Positions 14,611 through 25,599 of a stretch of DNA of 64,000 nucleotides are shown here, piece by piece. Under the pieces are notes generated by a model that had not been told where the DNA came from, did no database searches, and saw only the letters and a list, made by a program, of their open reading frames with translations. Positions within the stretch are counted from its first letter, which is position 1, and the number at the start of each line of letters is the position of its first letter. The translations under genes and the position numbers were made by a program. The stretch comes from Trabulsiella odontotermitis (GTDB taxonomy: Bacteria > Pseudomonadota > Gammaproteobacteria > Enterobacterales > Enterobacteriaceae), in assembly GCF_001297775.1 (NCBI RefSeq), contig NZ_LIFX01000001.1, positions 1-64,000 on the forward strand, in the 5' to 3' direction.

Positions 14611-14831
14611 TTCCCTGGCAGGAGTTACCGCCCGAGACACTGGATAATCTTATTGAAAGCTTTGTCTTACGGGAAGGCACCGACTATGGTGAACATGAAC
14701 GTTCGCTAAAAGATAAAGTCGCTGACGTCAGACGACAGTTACAAAACGGTGAGGCCGTGCTTATCTGGTCTGAACTTCACGAGACGGTCAATATCATGCC
14801 CCGCTCGCAGTTCCGCGACTCACCCGACTAA
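14604..14831 (+). CDS. yheU: YheU family protein
   Basis: Small UPF0270 protein of unknown function, 75 residues (72 in E. coli). The start [20 protein letters not shown] at 14604 is inside the end of yheT; a longer form from 14550 would sit wholly in yheT and is not expected. The conserved [11 protein letters not shown] and IMPRSQFR segments identify it. Confidence 0.92.
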   Translation: MLIPWQELPPETLDNLIESFVLREGTDYGEHERSLKDKVADVRRQLQNGEAVLIWSELHETVNIMPRSQFRDSPD

Positions 14832-14856
14832 GAACCCATTCAGGGAGTTGTTCGCT

Positions 14857-15726
14857 ATGTCTGCCAAACATCCGGTGATTGCCGTCACAGGCTCCAGTGG
14901 TGCTGGAACCACGACCACCAGCCTCGCCTTTCGTAAGATCTTCGCCCAGCTTGATTTACATGCGGCCGAAGTGGAAGGCGACAGTTTTCACCGCTATACC
15001 CGCCCGGAAATGGACATGGCCATCCGTAAGGCGCGCGACCTGGGAAAGCACATCAGCTATTTTGGCCCGGAAGCGAATGACTTTGGTCTGCTGGAGCAGA
15101 CCTTCCGCGAATACGGGCTGTCCGGAAAGGGCCAGTCGCGGAAATATCTGCACACCTATGACGAAGCCGTTCCCTGGAATCAGGTACCAGGGACTTTTAC
15201 CCCCTGGCAACCGCTGCCGGAACCGACCGACGTATTGTTCTATGAAGGGCTTCACGGCGGCGTCGTCACGCACGATCATGATGTCGCCAGCCATGTGGAT
15301 TTACTGGTCGGCGTGGTGCCCATCGTCAACCTGGAGTGGATCCAGAAACTCATCCGCGATACCAGCGAGCGCGGCCATTCGCGTGAAGCGGTGATGGATT
15401 CTGTCGTTCGTTCGATGGAAGACTACATCAACTTCATTACGCCGCAGTTCTCACGCACCCATATCAACTTCCAGCGCGTGCCGACTATCGACACCTCCAA
15501 CCCGTTCGCGGCCAAAGATATTCCGTCTCTGGATGAAAGCTTTGTTGTCATTCATTTCCGCAATCTTGAAGGCATTGATTACCCCTGGCTGCTGGCTATG
15601 CTGCAGGGCTCGTTCATTTCGCATATGAATACACTGGTGGTGCCGGGCGGCAAAATGGGACTGGCGATGGAACTGATCATGATGCCGCTGGTGAAGCGGA
15701 TTATGGAAGGCAAGAAAATCGGTTAA
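14857..15726 (+). CDS. prkB: PrkB, phosphoribulokinase-like protein
   Basis: Homologue of phosphoribulokinase in organisms with no Calvin cycle; physiological substrate unknown. The 289 residues equal the E. coli length. The P-loop region reads GSSGAGTTTT at residues 12-21: the usual Walker A lysine is replaced by threonine, which is also the case in E. coli as I remember it. Asp/Glu-rich VEGDSFHRYTRPEMDM follows. The start at 14857 is preceded by CAGGGAG. Last gene of yheT-yheU-prkB. Confidence 0.94.
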   Translation: MSAKHPVIAVTGSSGAGTTTTSLAFRKIFAQLDLHAAEVEGDSFHRYTRPEMDMAIRKARDLGKHISYFGPEANDFGLLEQTFREYGLSGKGQSRKYLHTYDEAVPWNQVPGTFTPWQPLPEPTDVLFYEGLHGGVVTHDHDVASHVDLLVGVVPIVNLEWIQKLIRDTSERGHSREAVMDSVVRSMEDYINFITPQFSRTHINFQRVPTIDTSNPFAAKDIPSLDESFVVIHFRNLEGIDYPWLLAMLQGSFISHMNTLVVPGGKMGLAMELIMMPLVKRIMEGKKIG

Positions 15727-15731
15727 CCACG

Positions 15732-15761
15732 CAGGCGGGTAAACGCATGGTTACCCGCCTG
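15732..15761. repeat. Inverted repeat, prkB/yhfA convergent gap
   Basis: CAGGCGGGTAA (15732-15742) and TTACCCGCCTG (15751-15761), an 11-bp perfect stem in the 40-bp gap between convergent genes. It has no T-run on either side, so it could end transcription only weakly or block convergent polymerases; that role is inferred. Confidence 0.6.
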
Positions 15762-15766
15762 GACAC

Positions 15767-16171
15767 TTAGCCTTCGATCACTTCGTACGAATGCGTGATC
15801 GTCACGGCTTTTTCGAGCATCAATGCCACAGAGCAGTATTTTTCCGCGGAAAGATCCACCGCGCGGGACACCGCTGCGTCTTTCAGACTTTTTCCCGTCA
15901 CAATGAAATGAAGGTTAATACTGGTGAAATAACGGGGAGCTTCTTCGCGACGTTCTGAGGTCAGTTTTACCTCACAATCGGTCACGTCGTTACGCCCTTT
16001 TTGCAGGATAGAAACCACGTCGATAGCGCTACAGCCGCCTGCGGCCATCAGCACCATTTCCATCGGACTGGGAGCCTTATCCCCGGAGTTCCCATCCATA
16101 AGAATTTGATGTCCTGAGGCTGACTCGCCGAGGAAGGTCAGCCCCTCAATCCACTTCACACGCGCTTGCAT
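15767..16171 (-). CDS. yhfA: YhfA, OsmC/Ohr-family protein
   Basis: OsmC-like cytosolic protein, 134 residues, possibly a peroxidase toward organic hydroperoxides. The two family cysteines are visible at 47 (AAGGCSAID) and 113 (EKYCSVALM). The substrate is not established. Divergent from crp across a 306-bp region with a CRP site, as in E. coli. Confidence 0.95.
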   Translation of the reverse strand: MQARVKWIEGLTFLGESASGHQILMDGNSGDKAPSPMEMVLMAAGGCSAIDVVSILQKGRNDVTDCEVKLTSERREEAPRYFTSINLHFIVTGKSLKDAAVSRAVDLSAEKYCSVALMLEKAVTITHSYEVIEG

Positions 16172-16477
16172 ATTTTTTAACTCCCGGTTCGTAATTTTCT
16201 TCTCAGATTACGCGCACATAACTTTTCTCGCAACGGAAGTCGACCTGCGTCATGCTGAAGCGAGACACCAGGAGACAGGCGGGAAAAGCTATGCTAAAAC
16301 AGACGAGATGCTACAGTGATACTTATGAAGTAGTGCATGTATGCAGAGGACATCACATTACTGGCTGATTATTTTTATTTTATCAGCCCCTTCCCAGGTA
16401 TCGGGAAGAATTCGATTGCAACCCAGTGGCTGTAGCTGATGCCGCTGGAGACAGCTTATAACAGAGGATAATCGCAC
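16172..16477. promoter_or_regulatory. yhfA-crp divergent regulatory region
   Basis: A 306-bp gene-free stretch carrying the divergent promoters of yhfA and crp. In E. coli this region holds the crp promoters and autoregulatory CRP sites. Besides the site given separately, I see no second convincing CRP or Fis site by eye. Confidence 0.7.
16339..16360. promoter_or_regulatory. CRP site in the crp leader
   Basis: TGCAG (16342-16346), six bases, TCACA (16353-16357): one degenerate and one perfect CRP half-site. It lies about 120 bp before the crp start, where the E. coli crp gene has its autoregulatory site. Confidence 0.65.
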
Positions 16478-17110
16478 ATGGTGCTTGGCAAACCGCAAAC
16501 AGACCCGACACTCGAATGGTTCTTGTCTCATTGCCACATTCATAAGTACCCGTCTAAGAGCACGCTGATTCACCAGGGTGAAAAAGCAGAAACGTTGTAT
16601 TACATCGTGAAAGGCTCGGTGGCTGTACTCATCAAGGATGAAGAGGGTAAAGAGATGATTCTTTCTTACCTGAACCAGGGCGATTTCATCGGTGAATTAG
16701 GCCTCTTTGAAGAGGGGCAGGAACGTAGTGCGTGGGTGCGCGCCAAAACGGCTTGTGAAGTGGCTGAAATTTCCTATAAAAAATTCCGTCAGCTCATCCA
16801 GGTTAACCCTGACATCCTGATGCGCCTCTCGTCTCAGATGGCGCGTCGTCTGCAGGTCACCTCCGAGAAAGTGGGCAACCTCGCCTTCCTGGACGTTACC
16901 GGCCGTATCGCACAGACGCTGCTGAACCTGGCCAAACAGCCAGACGCCATGACCCATCCGGACGGCATGCAGATCAAAATCACCCGTCAGGAAATCGGTC
17001 AGATCGTTGGCTGCTCCCGCGAAACGGTGGGTCGTATCCTGAAAATGCTGGAAGATCAAAACCTGATCTCCGCACACGGTAAAACCATCGTCGTATACGG
17101 TACCCGCTAA
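16478..17110 (+). CDS. crp: cAMP receptor protein CRP
   Basis: Global cAMP-dependent regulator, 210 residues. The N-terminal cyclic-nucleotide domain has [19 protein letters not shown]; the dimerisation helix follows; the C-terminal HTH is [20 protein letters not shown] (about 168-187). It appears nearly identical to E. coli CRP; I recall a single conservative change (SSQM where E. coli has SAQM). Autoregulated through the upstream site. Confidence 0.99.
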   Translation: MVLGKPQTDPTLEWFLSHCHIHKYPSKSTLIHQGEKAETLYYIVKGSVAVLIKDEEGKEMILSYLNQGDFIGELGLFEEGQERSAWVRAKTACEVAEISYKKFRQLIQVNPDILMRLSSQMARRLQVTSEKVGNLAFLDVTGRIAQTLLNLAKQPDAMTHPDGMQIKITRQEIGQIVGCSRETVGRILKMLEDQNLISAHGKTIVVYGTR

Positions 17111-17119
17111 TACAGCCCG

Positions 17120-17158
17120 ACGGCGCGTTGCCGAACACAACGCGCCGTTTTGTTTTCT
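17120..17158 (+). terminator. Intrinsic terminator of crp
   Basis: ACGGCGCGTTG (17120-17130), loop CCGAACA, CAACGCGCCGT (17138-17148), then TTTTGTTTTCTT. The T-run ends only 2 bp before the ATG of yhfK, so it doubles as the untranslated leader of that gene. Confidence 0.92.
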
Positions 17159-17160
17159 TC

Positions 17161-20524
<3,364 letters not shown>

Positions 20525-20540
20525 CAAAGGCAACTACAAT

Positions 20541-21104
20541 TCAGCGATGGATAAACCGGGCCAGCAGGTCATGCCCTTGTTCACTGAGAATGCTTTCCGG
20601 GTGAAACTGCACCCCTTCCAGATCCCATTCGCGGTGGCGGATCCCCATGATTTCACCGCTATCGCTGCGCGCTGTCACCTCAAAACAATCAGGTAAGGTC
20701 GGTGGGTCGATCACCAGAGAATGGTAGCGCGTGACGGTAAGCGGGTTATTCAGCCCGCGAAAAACACCCTGATTATTGTGCGTAATGGCCGAGGTTTTAC
20801 CATGCATGACTCTGGCGGCCCGCACGATGGTCGCGCCGAACACCTGGCCGATGGCCTGATGCCCGAGGCAAACACCGAGGATCGGCAGTTTACCGGCGTA
20901 GTGACGAATCACTTCTAACGAAATACCGGATTCATCCGGCGTGCAGGGGCCCGGGGAGATAACGATTTTTTCCGGCGCCAGCACCGCGATGTCCGCAAGC
21001 GTAATCTCGTCGTTACGCTTAACAACCACCTCTGCGCCGAGCTCGCAAAAATACTGGTAGAGATTCCAGGTAAACGAATCATAGTTATCAATCAGCAGGA
21101 TCAT
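20541..21104 (-). CDS. pabA: Aminodeoxychorismate synthase, glutamine amidotransferase subunit
   Basis: Supplies ammonia from glutamine to PabB for 4-amino-4-deoxychorismate in folate synthesis. Class-I amidotransferase of 187 residues with the nucleophile Cys79 in [12 protein letters not shown] and the catalytic His/Glu in VQFHPESIL. It lies 30 bp after fic, with argD following in the same direction. Confidence 0.97.
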   Translation of the reverse strand: MILLIDNYDSFTWNLYQYFCELGAEVVVKRNDEITLADIAVLAPEKIVISPGPCTPDESGISLEVIRHYAGKLPILGVCLGHQAIGQVFGATIVRAARVMHGKTSAITHNNQGVFRGLNNPLTVTRYHSLVIDPPTLPDCFEVTARSDSGEIMGIRHREWDLEGVQFHPESILSEQGHDLLARFIHR

Positions 21105-21134
21105 GGCGGCTCCGGAACAAAAAACCGCCCTATT

Positions 21135-21737
21135 CTACTCACTTTCCCGCGCTTCGTTGACCACTTTACGGAAGATTGCGTTTAGTTCGCTCAGATCACC
21201 CATGGCACCGTTCTGGTTGGCCTGCGCCCAGGCCGCAGGATTGATATCCCGCCAGTCAAGCTGATAGCCCGCATGGATCGCCAGTTGCTCAAAGAAAATC
21301 CGCTGCGCCAGCCCGTTGCCCAGCCGGAACGGATGCAGCACATTGATTTCGCAATAGTAGTGGCTGAGGCGCGCAACAAACTCGTCGTTGTCCAGACCGA
21401 CGAGATAGTCCTCTTCTTCCAGATCCTGCATCAGGGCGTTGCCCTCTTTTTCGATATAGGCGAAATGGCAGAAGCGGGTATCACCCTGATAAATATCGAC
21501 TTCACGATAGTCGCCCGCCCAGTCGAAGATGTCCTGATACAGATGATGGTGAATCGCGCACAGATGCGGCAACCCCCGCGCAGGCGGGCCAAGTTGCAGC
21601 GTTGCGGCGCGCAGTGCGGTCATTTCATACGCGGCCTGCTCCAGCCGGTCGGCCTGGTGGATGTTCAGGCGGTTTCGCATCACATTCAGACCGGGGTAGA
21701 GATAAGGATCGCGATCGTTGCCGTATTTATCGCTCAT
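21135..21737 (-). CDS. fic: Fic-domain putative adenylyltransferase
   Basis: Fic/DOC-family protein of 200 residues, expected to AMPylate a protein target and to be held inactive by YhfG. The FIC core is [12 protein letters not shown] at 135-146. The canonical HPFx(D/E)GNGRxxR has an acidic residue at 139 and Arg at 143; here these are Leu and Leu. His135, needed for catalysis in the family, is present. Overlaps yhfG by 11 bp and precedes pabA. Confidence 0.93.
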   Translation of the reverse strand: MSDKYGNDRDPYLYPGLNVMRNRLNIHQADRLEQAAYEMTALRAATLQLGPPARGLPHLCAIHHHLYQDIFDWAGDYREVDIYQGDTRFCHFAYIEKEGNALMQDLEEEDYLVGLDNDEFVARLSHYYCEINVLHPFRLGNGLAQRIFFEQLAIHAGYQLDWRDINPAAWAQANQNGAMGDLSELNAIFRKVVNEARESE

Positions 21738-21894
21738 AATGCCTCCTCAGCGCGTCAAGACGTTCCGCTATCTCATCCGCATTCAGCGTAATGAGCGGAA
21801 TATCCACACGCTCCAGGCGGCGGCTGGCCTGAAAATTGATATTACGGCTTCGTTCCCAGCATCGGGATTTTTGCTTTTCGGTGAGTGGTTTCAT
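21727..21894 (-). CDS. yhfG: YhfG, Fic inhibitor (antitoxin-like)
   Basis: A 55-residue protein directly upstream of and overlapping fic. It translates as [20 protein letters not shown], then [13 protein letters not shown] and on to RRHYER. It is the E. coli YhfG homologue, a class-I Fic antitoxin. The inhibitory motif (S/T)xxxE(G/N) is represented by SRRLER, with Arg at the last place. Translational coupling through the 11-bp overlap fits an antitoxin-first module. Confidence 0.88.
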   Translation of the reverse strand: MKPLTEKQKSRCWERSRNINFQASRRLERVDIPLITLNADEIAERLDALRRHYER

Positions 21895-21998
21895 GTGACC
21901 TCACTGATCGTCCCCTGTTTGCCACAAGTATAAGCAGCAATTATCAGTTACGCAGGGAGGTCACATTGCGCGGGTGCTGCCACCCGCGCGAGGGGGTA

Positions 21999-22580
<582 letters not shown>

Positions 22581-22709
22581 TTAACGGGTGCAGTAACAGT
22601 AGCGAGTGGCTTGATTCTAAAGAGCCTTCTCACCCCAGGCCAGTGATTTACCTAATTTTACCTGACTGACACAATTGTAACGGCCCGGGCCCCGCTTTTC
22701 CTGTCATTA

Positions 22710-22731
22710 AAACGTGATGGTAGTCACGAAA
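22710..22731. promoter_or_regulatory. CRP site, ppiA-tsgA region
   Basis: CGTGA (22713-22717), TGGTAG, TCACG (22724-22728): a symmetric CRP site in the 279-bp divergent gap, 140 bp upstream of ppiA and 120 bp upstream of tsgA. Which gene it serves is not decided by the sequence; ppiA is the known CRP target in E. coli. Confidence 0.75.
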
Positions 22732-22850
22732 ATGTTTGCAATTATCCTTTCATTTCAGAATAAACATTTAATTACATCACCCGAACGAATAAAATCTGTT
22801 CGCTCAGCGCGATGTCAATGCGCTTTACACCTCTATTCACAGGCCAGTCA

Positions 22851-24038
22851 ATGACTAACAGCAACCGAATCAAGCTTACATGGATCAGCTTTTTCTCCTA
22901 CGCCCTCACTGGTGCGTTGGTGATCGTCACCGGGATGGTGATGGGGAACATCGCGGACTACTTCCATCTGCCTGTATCCAGTATGAGTAACACTTTCACC
23001 TTCCTCAACGCAGGCATTCTGATTTCAATTTTCCTGAATGCCTGGCTGATGGAAATTGTGCCATTAAAAACACAGTTGCGATTTGGCTTTATCCTGATGG
23101 TGCTGGCCGTTGCGGGCCTGATGCTCAGCCACAGCCTGGCGCTGTTCTCCGCCGCCATGTTTGTGCTGGGTCTGGTCAGCGGGATCACCATGTCGATCGG
23201 CACCTTCCTGATTACCCATATGTACGAAGGTCGTCAGCGTGGCGCGCGTCTGCTGTTCACCGACTCCTTTTTCAGCATGGCCGGAATGATCTTCCCGATG
23301 GTTGCCGCTATTTTGCTGGCGCGCAGCATCGAGTGGTACTGGGTTTACGCCTGCATCGGCCTGGTTTACGTCGCTATTTTCCTGCTGACCTTTGGCTGTG
23401 AATTCCCGGTACTGGGTAAAAAAGCGCAGGTCAGCGACGAGCCGGTGGTGAAAGAGAAATGGGGCATTGGTGTGCTGTTTCTGTCGATTGCCGCGCTGTG
23501 CTATATCCTCGGCCAGCTGGGCTTCATCTCCTGGGTACCGGAATATGCGAAAGGTCTGGGCATGAGCCTGAACGACGCGGGTAAACTGGTGAGTGACTTC
23601 TGGATGTCGTACATGTTCGGCATGTGGGCGTTCAGCTTCATCCTGCGTTTCTTCGATCTGCAACGCATTCTGACCGTTCTGGCCGGGATGGCGACCGTGC
23701 TGATGTATCTGTTCATCAGCGGTTCGCCGGAGCATATGCCGTGGTTCATTCTGACGCTCGGCTTCTTCTCCAGCGCCATTTACACCTCGATCATCACGCT
23801 CGGCTCTCAGCAAACCAAAGTGGCTTCACCGAAGCTGGTCAACTTCGTGCTGACCTGCGGCACCATCGGCACCATGCTGACCTTCGTTGTCACTGGCCCG
23901 ATCGTCGCGCACAGCGGCCCACAGGCGGCGCTGATGACGGCGAACGGTCTGTACGCCGTGGTGTTCGTGATGTGCTTCGTCCTTGGCTTTGTCAGCCGTC
24001 ACCGCCAGCACAGCGTGGCAGCAACGGCGTCTCACTAA
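22851..24038 (+). CDS. tsgA: TsgA, MFS transporter
   Basis: Major-facilitator membrane protein of 395 residues with about 12 predicted helices; substrate not known. The start [19 protein letters not shown] at 22851 matches E. coli (393 residues); a 13-residue extension is not supported. Ends 4 bp from the convergent codA stop. E. coli has nirB directly after tsgA. Confidence 0.94.
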   Translation: MTNSNRIKLTWISFFSYALTGALVIVTGMVMGNIADYFHLPVSSMSNTFTFLNAGILISIFLNAWLMEIVPLKTQLRFGFILMVLAVAGLMLSHSLALFSAAMFVLGLVSGITMSIGTFLITHMYEGRQRGARLLFTDSFFSMAGMIFPMVAAILLARSIEWYWVYACIGLVYVAIFLLTFGCEFPVLGKKAQVSDEPVVKEKWGIGVLFLSIAALCYILGQLGFISWVPEYAKGLGMSLNDAGKLVSDFWMSYMFGMWAFSFILRFFDLQRILTVLAGMATVLMYLFISGSPEHMPWFILTLGFFSSAIYTSIITLGSQQTKVASPKLVNFVLTCGTIGTMLTFVVTGPIVAHSGPQAALMTANGLYAVVFVMCFVLGFVSRHRQHSVAATASH

Positions 24039-24042
24039 GCCT

Positions 24043-25359
24043 TTATGCCCCTTTGTCGCTGGCAAAGGGGCTGTTGCGGGTAAAAAAGACCTCTTCGCCA
24101 CCGCTGTCCGTTTGCACCCACGTCTGCGCCAGTTGCGTCGTGGCAATCACTCTTCCCTGACGAATGGACCAGCGCACTGGCGACTGCGTCCGTACCGCTT
24201 CAAACCCATTCTCCACAGGCAGTATCACCAGGTTCGCCGGGTTTCCCGTCGCAATACCGTAGTCGTTCAGCCCGAAAGTGCGCGCGCTGTTGTGGGTGAT
24301 AAGTTTCAGGCCATTATTGATTTGCCCGTAGCCCATCATCTGGCAGATATGCAGCCCCATGTGCAACACCTGCAGCATATTGCCAGTACCCAGCGGGTAC
24401 CACGGGTCGAACACGTCATCATGACCAAAACAGACGTTAATGTCCGCCGCCAGCAGTTCTTTCACGCGCGTGATGCCACGGCGTTTCGGGTAGTCGTCAA
24501 AGCGCCCCTGCAAATGAATATTCACCAGCGGATTGGCGACAAAGTTAATCCCTGACAACGTCAGCAGGCGGAAGAGACGCGATGTGTAAGCGCCGTTGTA
24601 GGAGTGCATGGCGGTGGTGTGGCTGGCGGTGACGCGCGCGCCCATGCCCTCTTTATGCGCCAGCGCGGCCACGGTTTCGACGAAGCGCGACTGTTCGTCG
24701 TCAATTTCATCGCAGTGGATATCCAGCGGGCGGTTGTACTTCTTCGCCAGCGCAAAGGCGATGTGCAGCGACTCAACGCCATACTCGCGGGTAAATTCGA
24801 AATGCGGGATCGCCCCGACCACATCAGCACCGAGCTGCAGCGCTTCTTCAAGCAATGCCTCGCCGTTGGGATAAGAGAGGATCCCCTCCTGGGGAAACGC
24901 CACAATCTGTAGATCCACCCACGGCGCCACTTCCTGCTTCACTTCCAGCATCGCCTTCAGCGCGGTAAGCGTCGGATCAGAAACATCGACATGAGTACGC
25001 ACAAACTGGATGCCGTTGGCGATTTGCCACTTCAGCGTTTTCCAGGCGCGGGCTTTAACATCTTCATGGCTGAGCAGCGCCTTGCGTTCAGCCCAGCGCT
25101 CGATCCCCTCAAACAGCGTGCCTGACTGATTCCAGTGTGGCTCGCCTGCCGTCTGGGTGGTATCGAGATGGATATGCGGTTCGATAAACGGCGGGATCGC
25201 CAGCCCGCCACGGGCATTCAGCACTTCATAGTTTTCGTTTCTGGCTTCTCCCATAGGGGTAATGGCGCCGAAACGGCCTTTATCGATCGCTATCTGCCAC
25301 AAACCCTCGCGATCCGCTAAATGGACATTTTGTATCAGCCAGAGTGGTGCGGTTGTCAT
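24043..25359 (-). CDS. codA: Cytosine deaminase
   Basis: Converts cytosine to uracil plus ammonia; amidohydrolase-superfamily metalloenzyme, cytosolic. 438 residues (E. coli 427), strongly similar along its length. Metal and catalytic residues: His62/His64 in EPHIHLDTT, the Glu of [10 protein letters not shown], His in ASHTTAMHS, Asp in [10 protein letters not shown]. No codB permease gene adjoins it. It is absent from this place in E. coli, where codBA is elsewhere. Divergent from nirB. Confidence 0.93.
   Translation of the reverse strand: MTTAPLWLIQNVHLADREGLWQIAIDKGRFGAITPMGEARNENYEVLNARGGLAIPPFIEPHIHLDTTQTAGEPHWNQSGTLFEGIERWAERKALLSHEDVKARAWKTLKWQIANGIQFVRTHVDVSDPTLTALKAMLEVKQEVAPWVDLQIVAFPQEGILSYPNGEALLEEALQLGADVVGAIPHFEFTREYGVESLHIAFALAKKYNRPLDIHCDEIDDEQSRFVETVAALAHKEGMGARVTASHTTAMHSYNGAYTSRLFRLLTLSGINFVANPLVNIHLQGRFDDYPKRRGITRVKELLAADINVCFGHDDVFDPWYPLGTGNMLQVLHMGLHICQMMGYGQINNGLKLITHNSARTFGLNDYGIATGNPANLVILPVENGFEAVRTQSPVRWSIRQGRVIATTQLAQTWVQTDSGGEEVFFTRNSPFASDKGA
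24047..24071. repeat. Hairpin at the tsgA/codA convergent ends
   Basis: GCCCCTTTG (24047-24055) and CAAAGGGGC (24063-24071), a 9-bp perfect stem with a 7-base loop, lying within the last codons of codA and just after the tsgA stop. No T-run follows on either strand. Confidence 0.6.
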
Positions 25360-25421
25360 GCCTTCTCTCCTGTGGATCCGGGGTTATGCTGCCCGATATG
25401 GCTTGCGTATTTTTTAACCTC

Positions 25422-25446
25422 ATTTTGTACACAAAAAGCACAAAAT
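25422..25446. promoter_or_regulatory. Palindrome upstream of codA
   Basis: TTTTGT-AC-ACAAAA (25423-25436), with a further ACAAAAT copy ending at 25446. It resembles the TNGTNNNACNA pattern bound by GntR/FadR-type regulators and overlaps a possible codA -35. The regulator is unknown; weak inference. Confidence 0.4.
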
Positions 25447-25498
25447 AAAAAAGCATGCCTTTTCCACAACTTATTAAAATCCTGACAAATCATAGAGA

Positions 25499-25514
25499 TA
25501 CTCATTAAGTGGTA
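25499..25514. promoter_or_regulatory. NarL/NarP 7-2-7 site of nirB
   Basis: TACTCAT-TA-AGTGGTA, two inverted heptamers 2 bp apart. Centred at -69.5 if the FNR site is at -41.5, exactly the known E. coli arrangement for nitrate/nitrite activation. Confidence 0.85.
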
Positions 25515-25527
25515 GGTGAAGGCGCAT

Positions 25528-25541
25528 TTGATTTACATCAA
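25528..25541. promoter_or_regulatory. FNR site of the nirB promoter
   Basis: TTGAT-TTAC-ATCAA, a perfect FNR palindrome. Taking its centre as -41.5 puts the transcript start near 25576, 24 bp before the nirB ATG, and makes it a class-II anaerobic promoter as in E. coli. Confidence 0.93.
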
Positions 25542-25599
25542 TAAGCGGGGTTGCTGAATCGTTAAGGTAGGCGGTAATAGAAAAGAAATCGAGGCAAAA

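Noticed and set aside
21968..21990. GC-rich hairpin after ppiA as a terminator
   Set aside because: Stem GCGCGGGTG/CACCCGCGC is real, but no T-run follows on the minus strand, so termination cannot be claimed.
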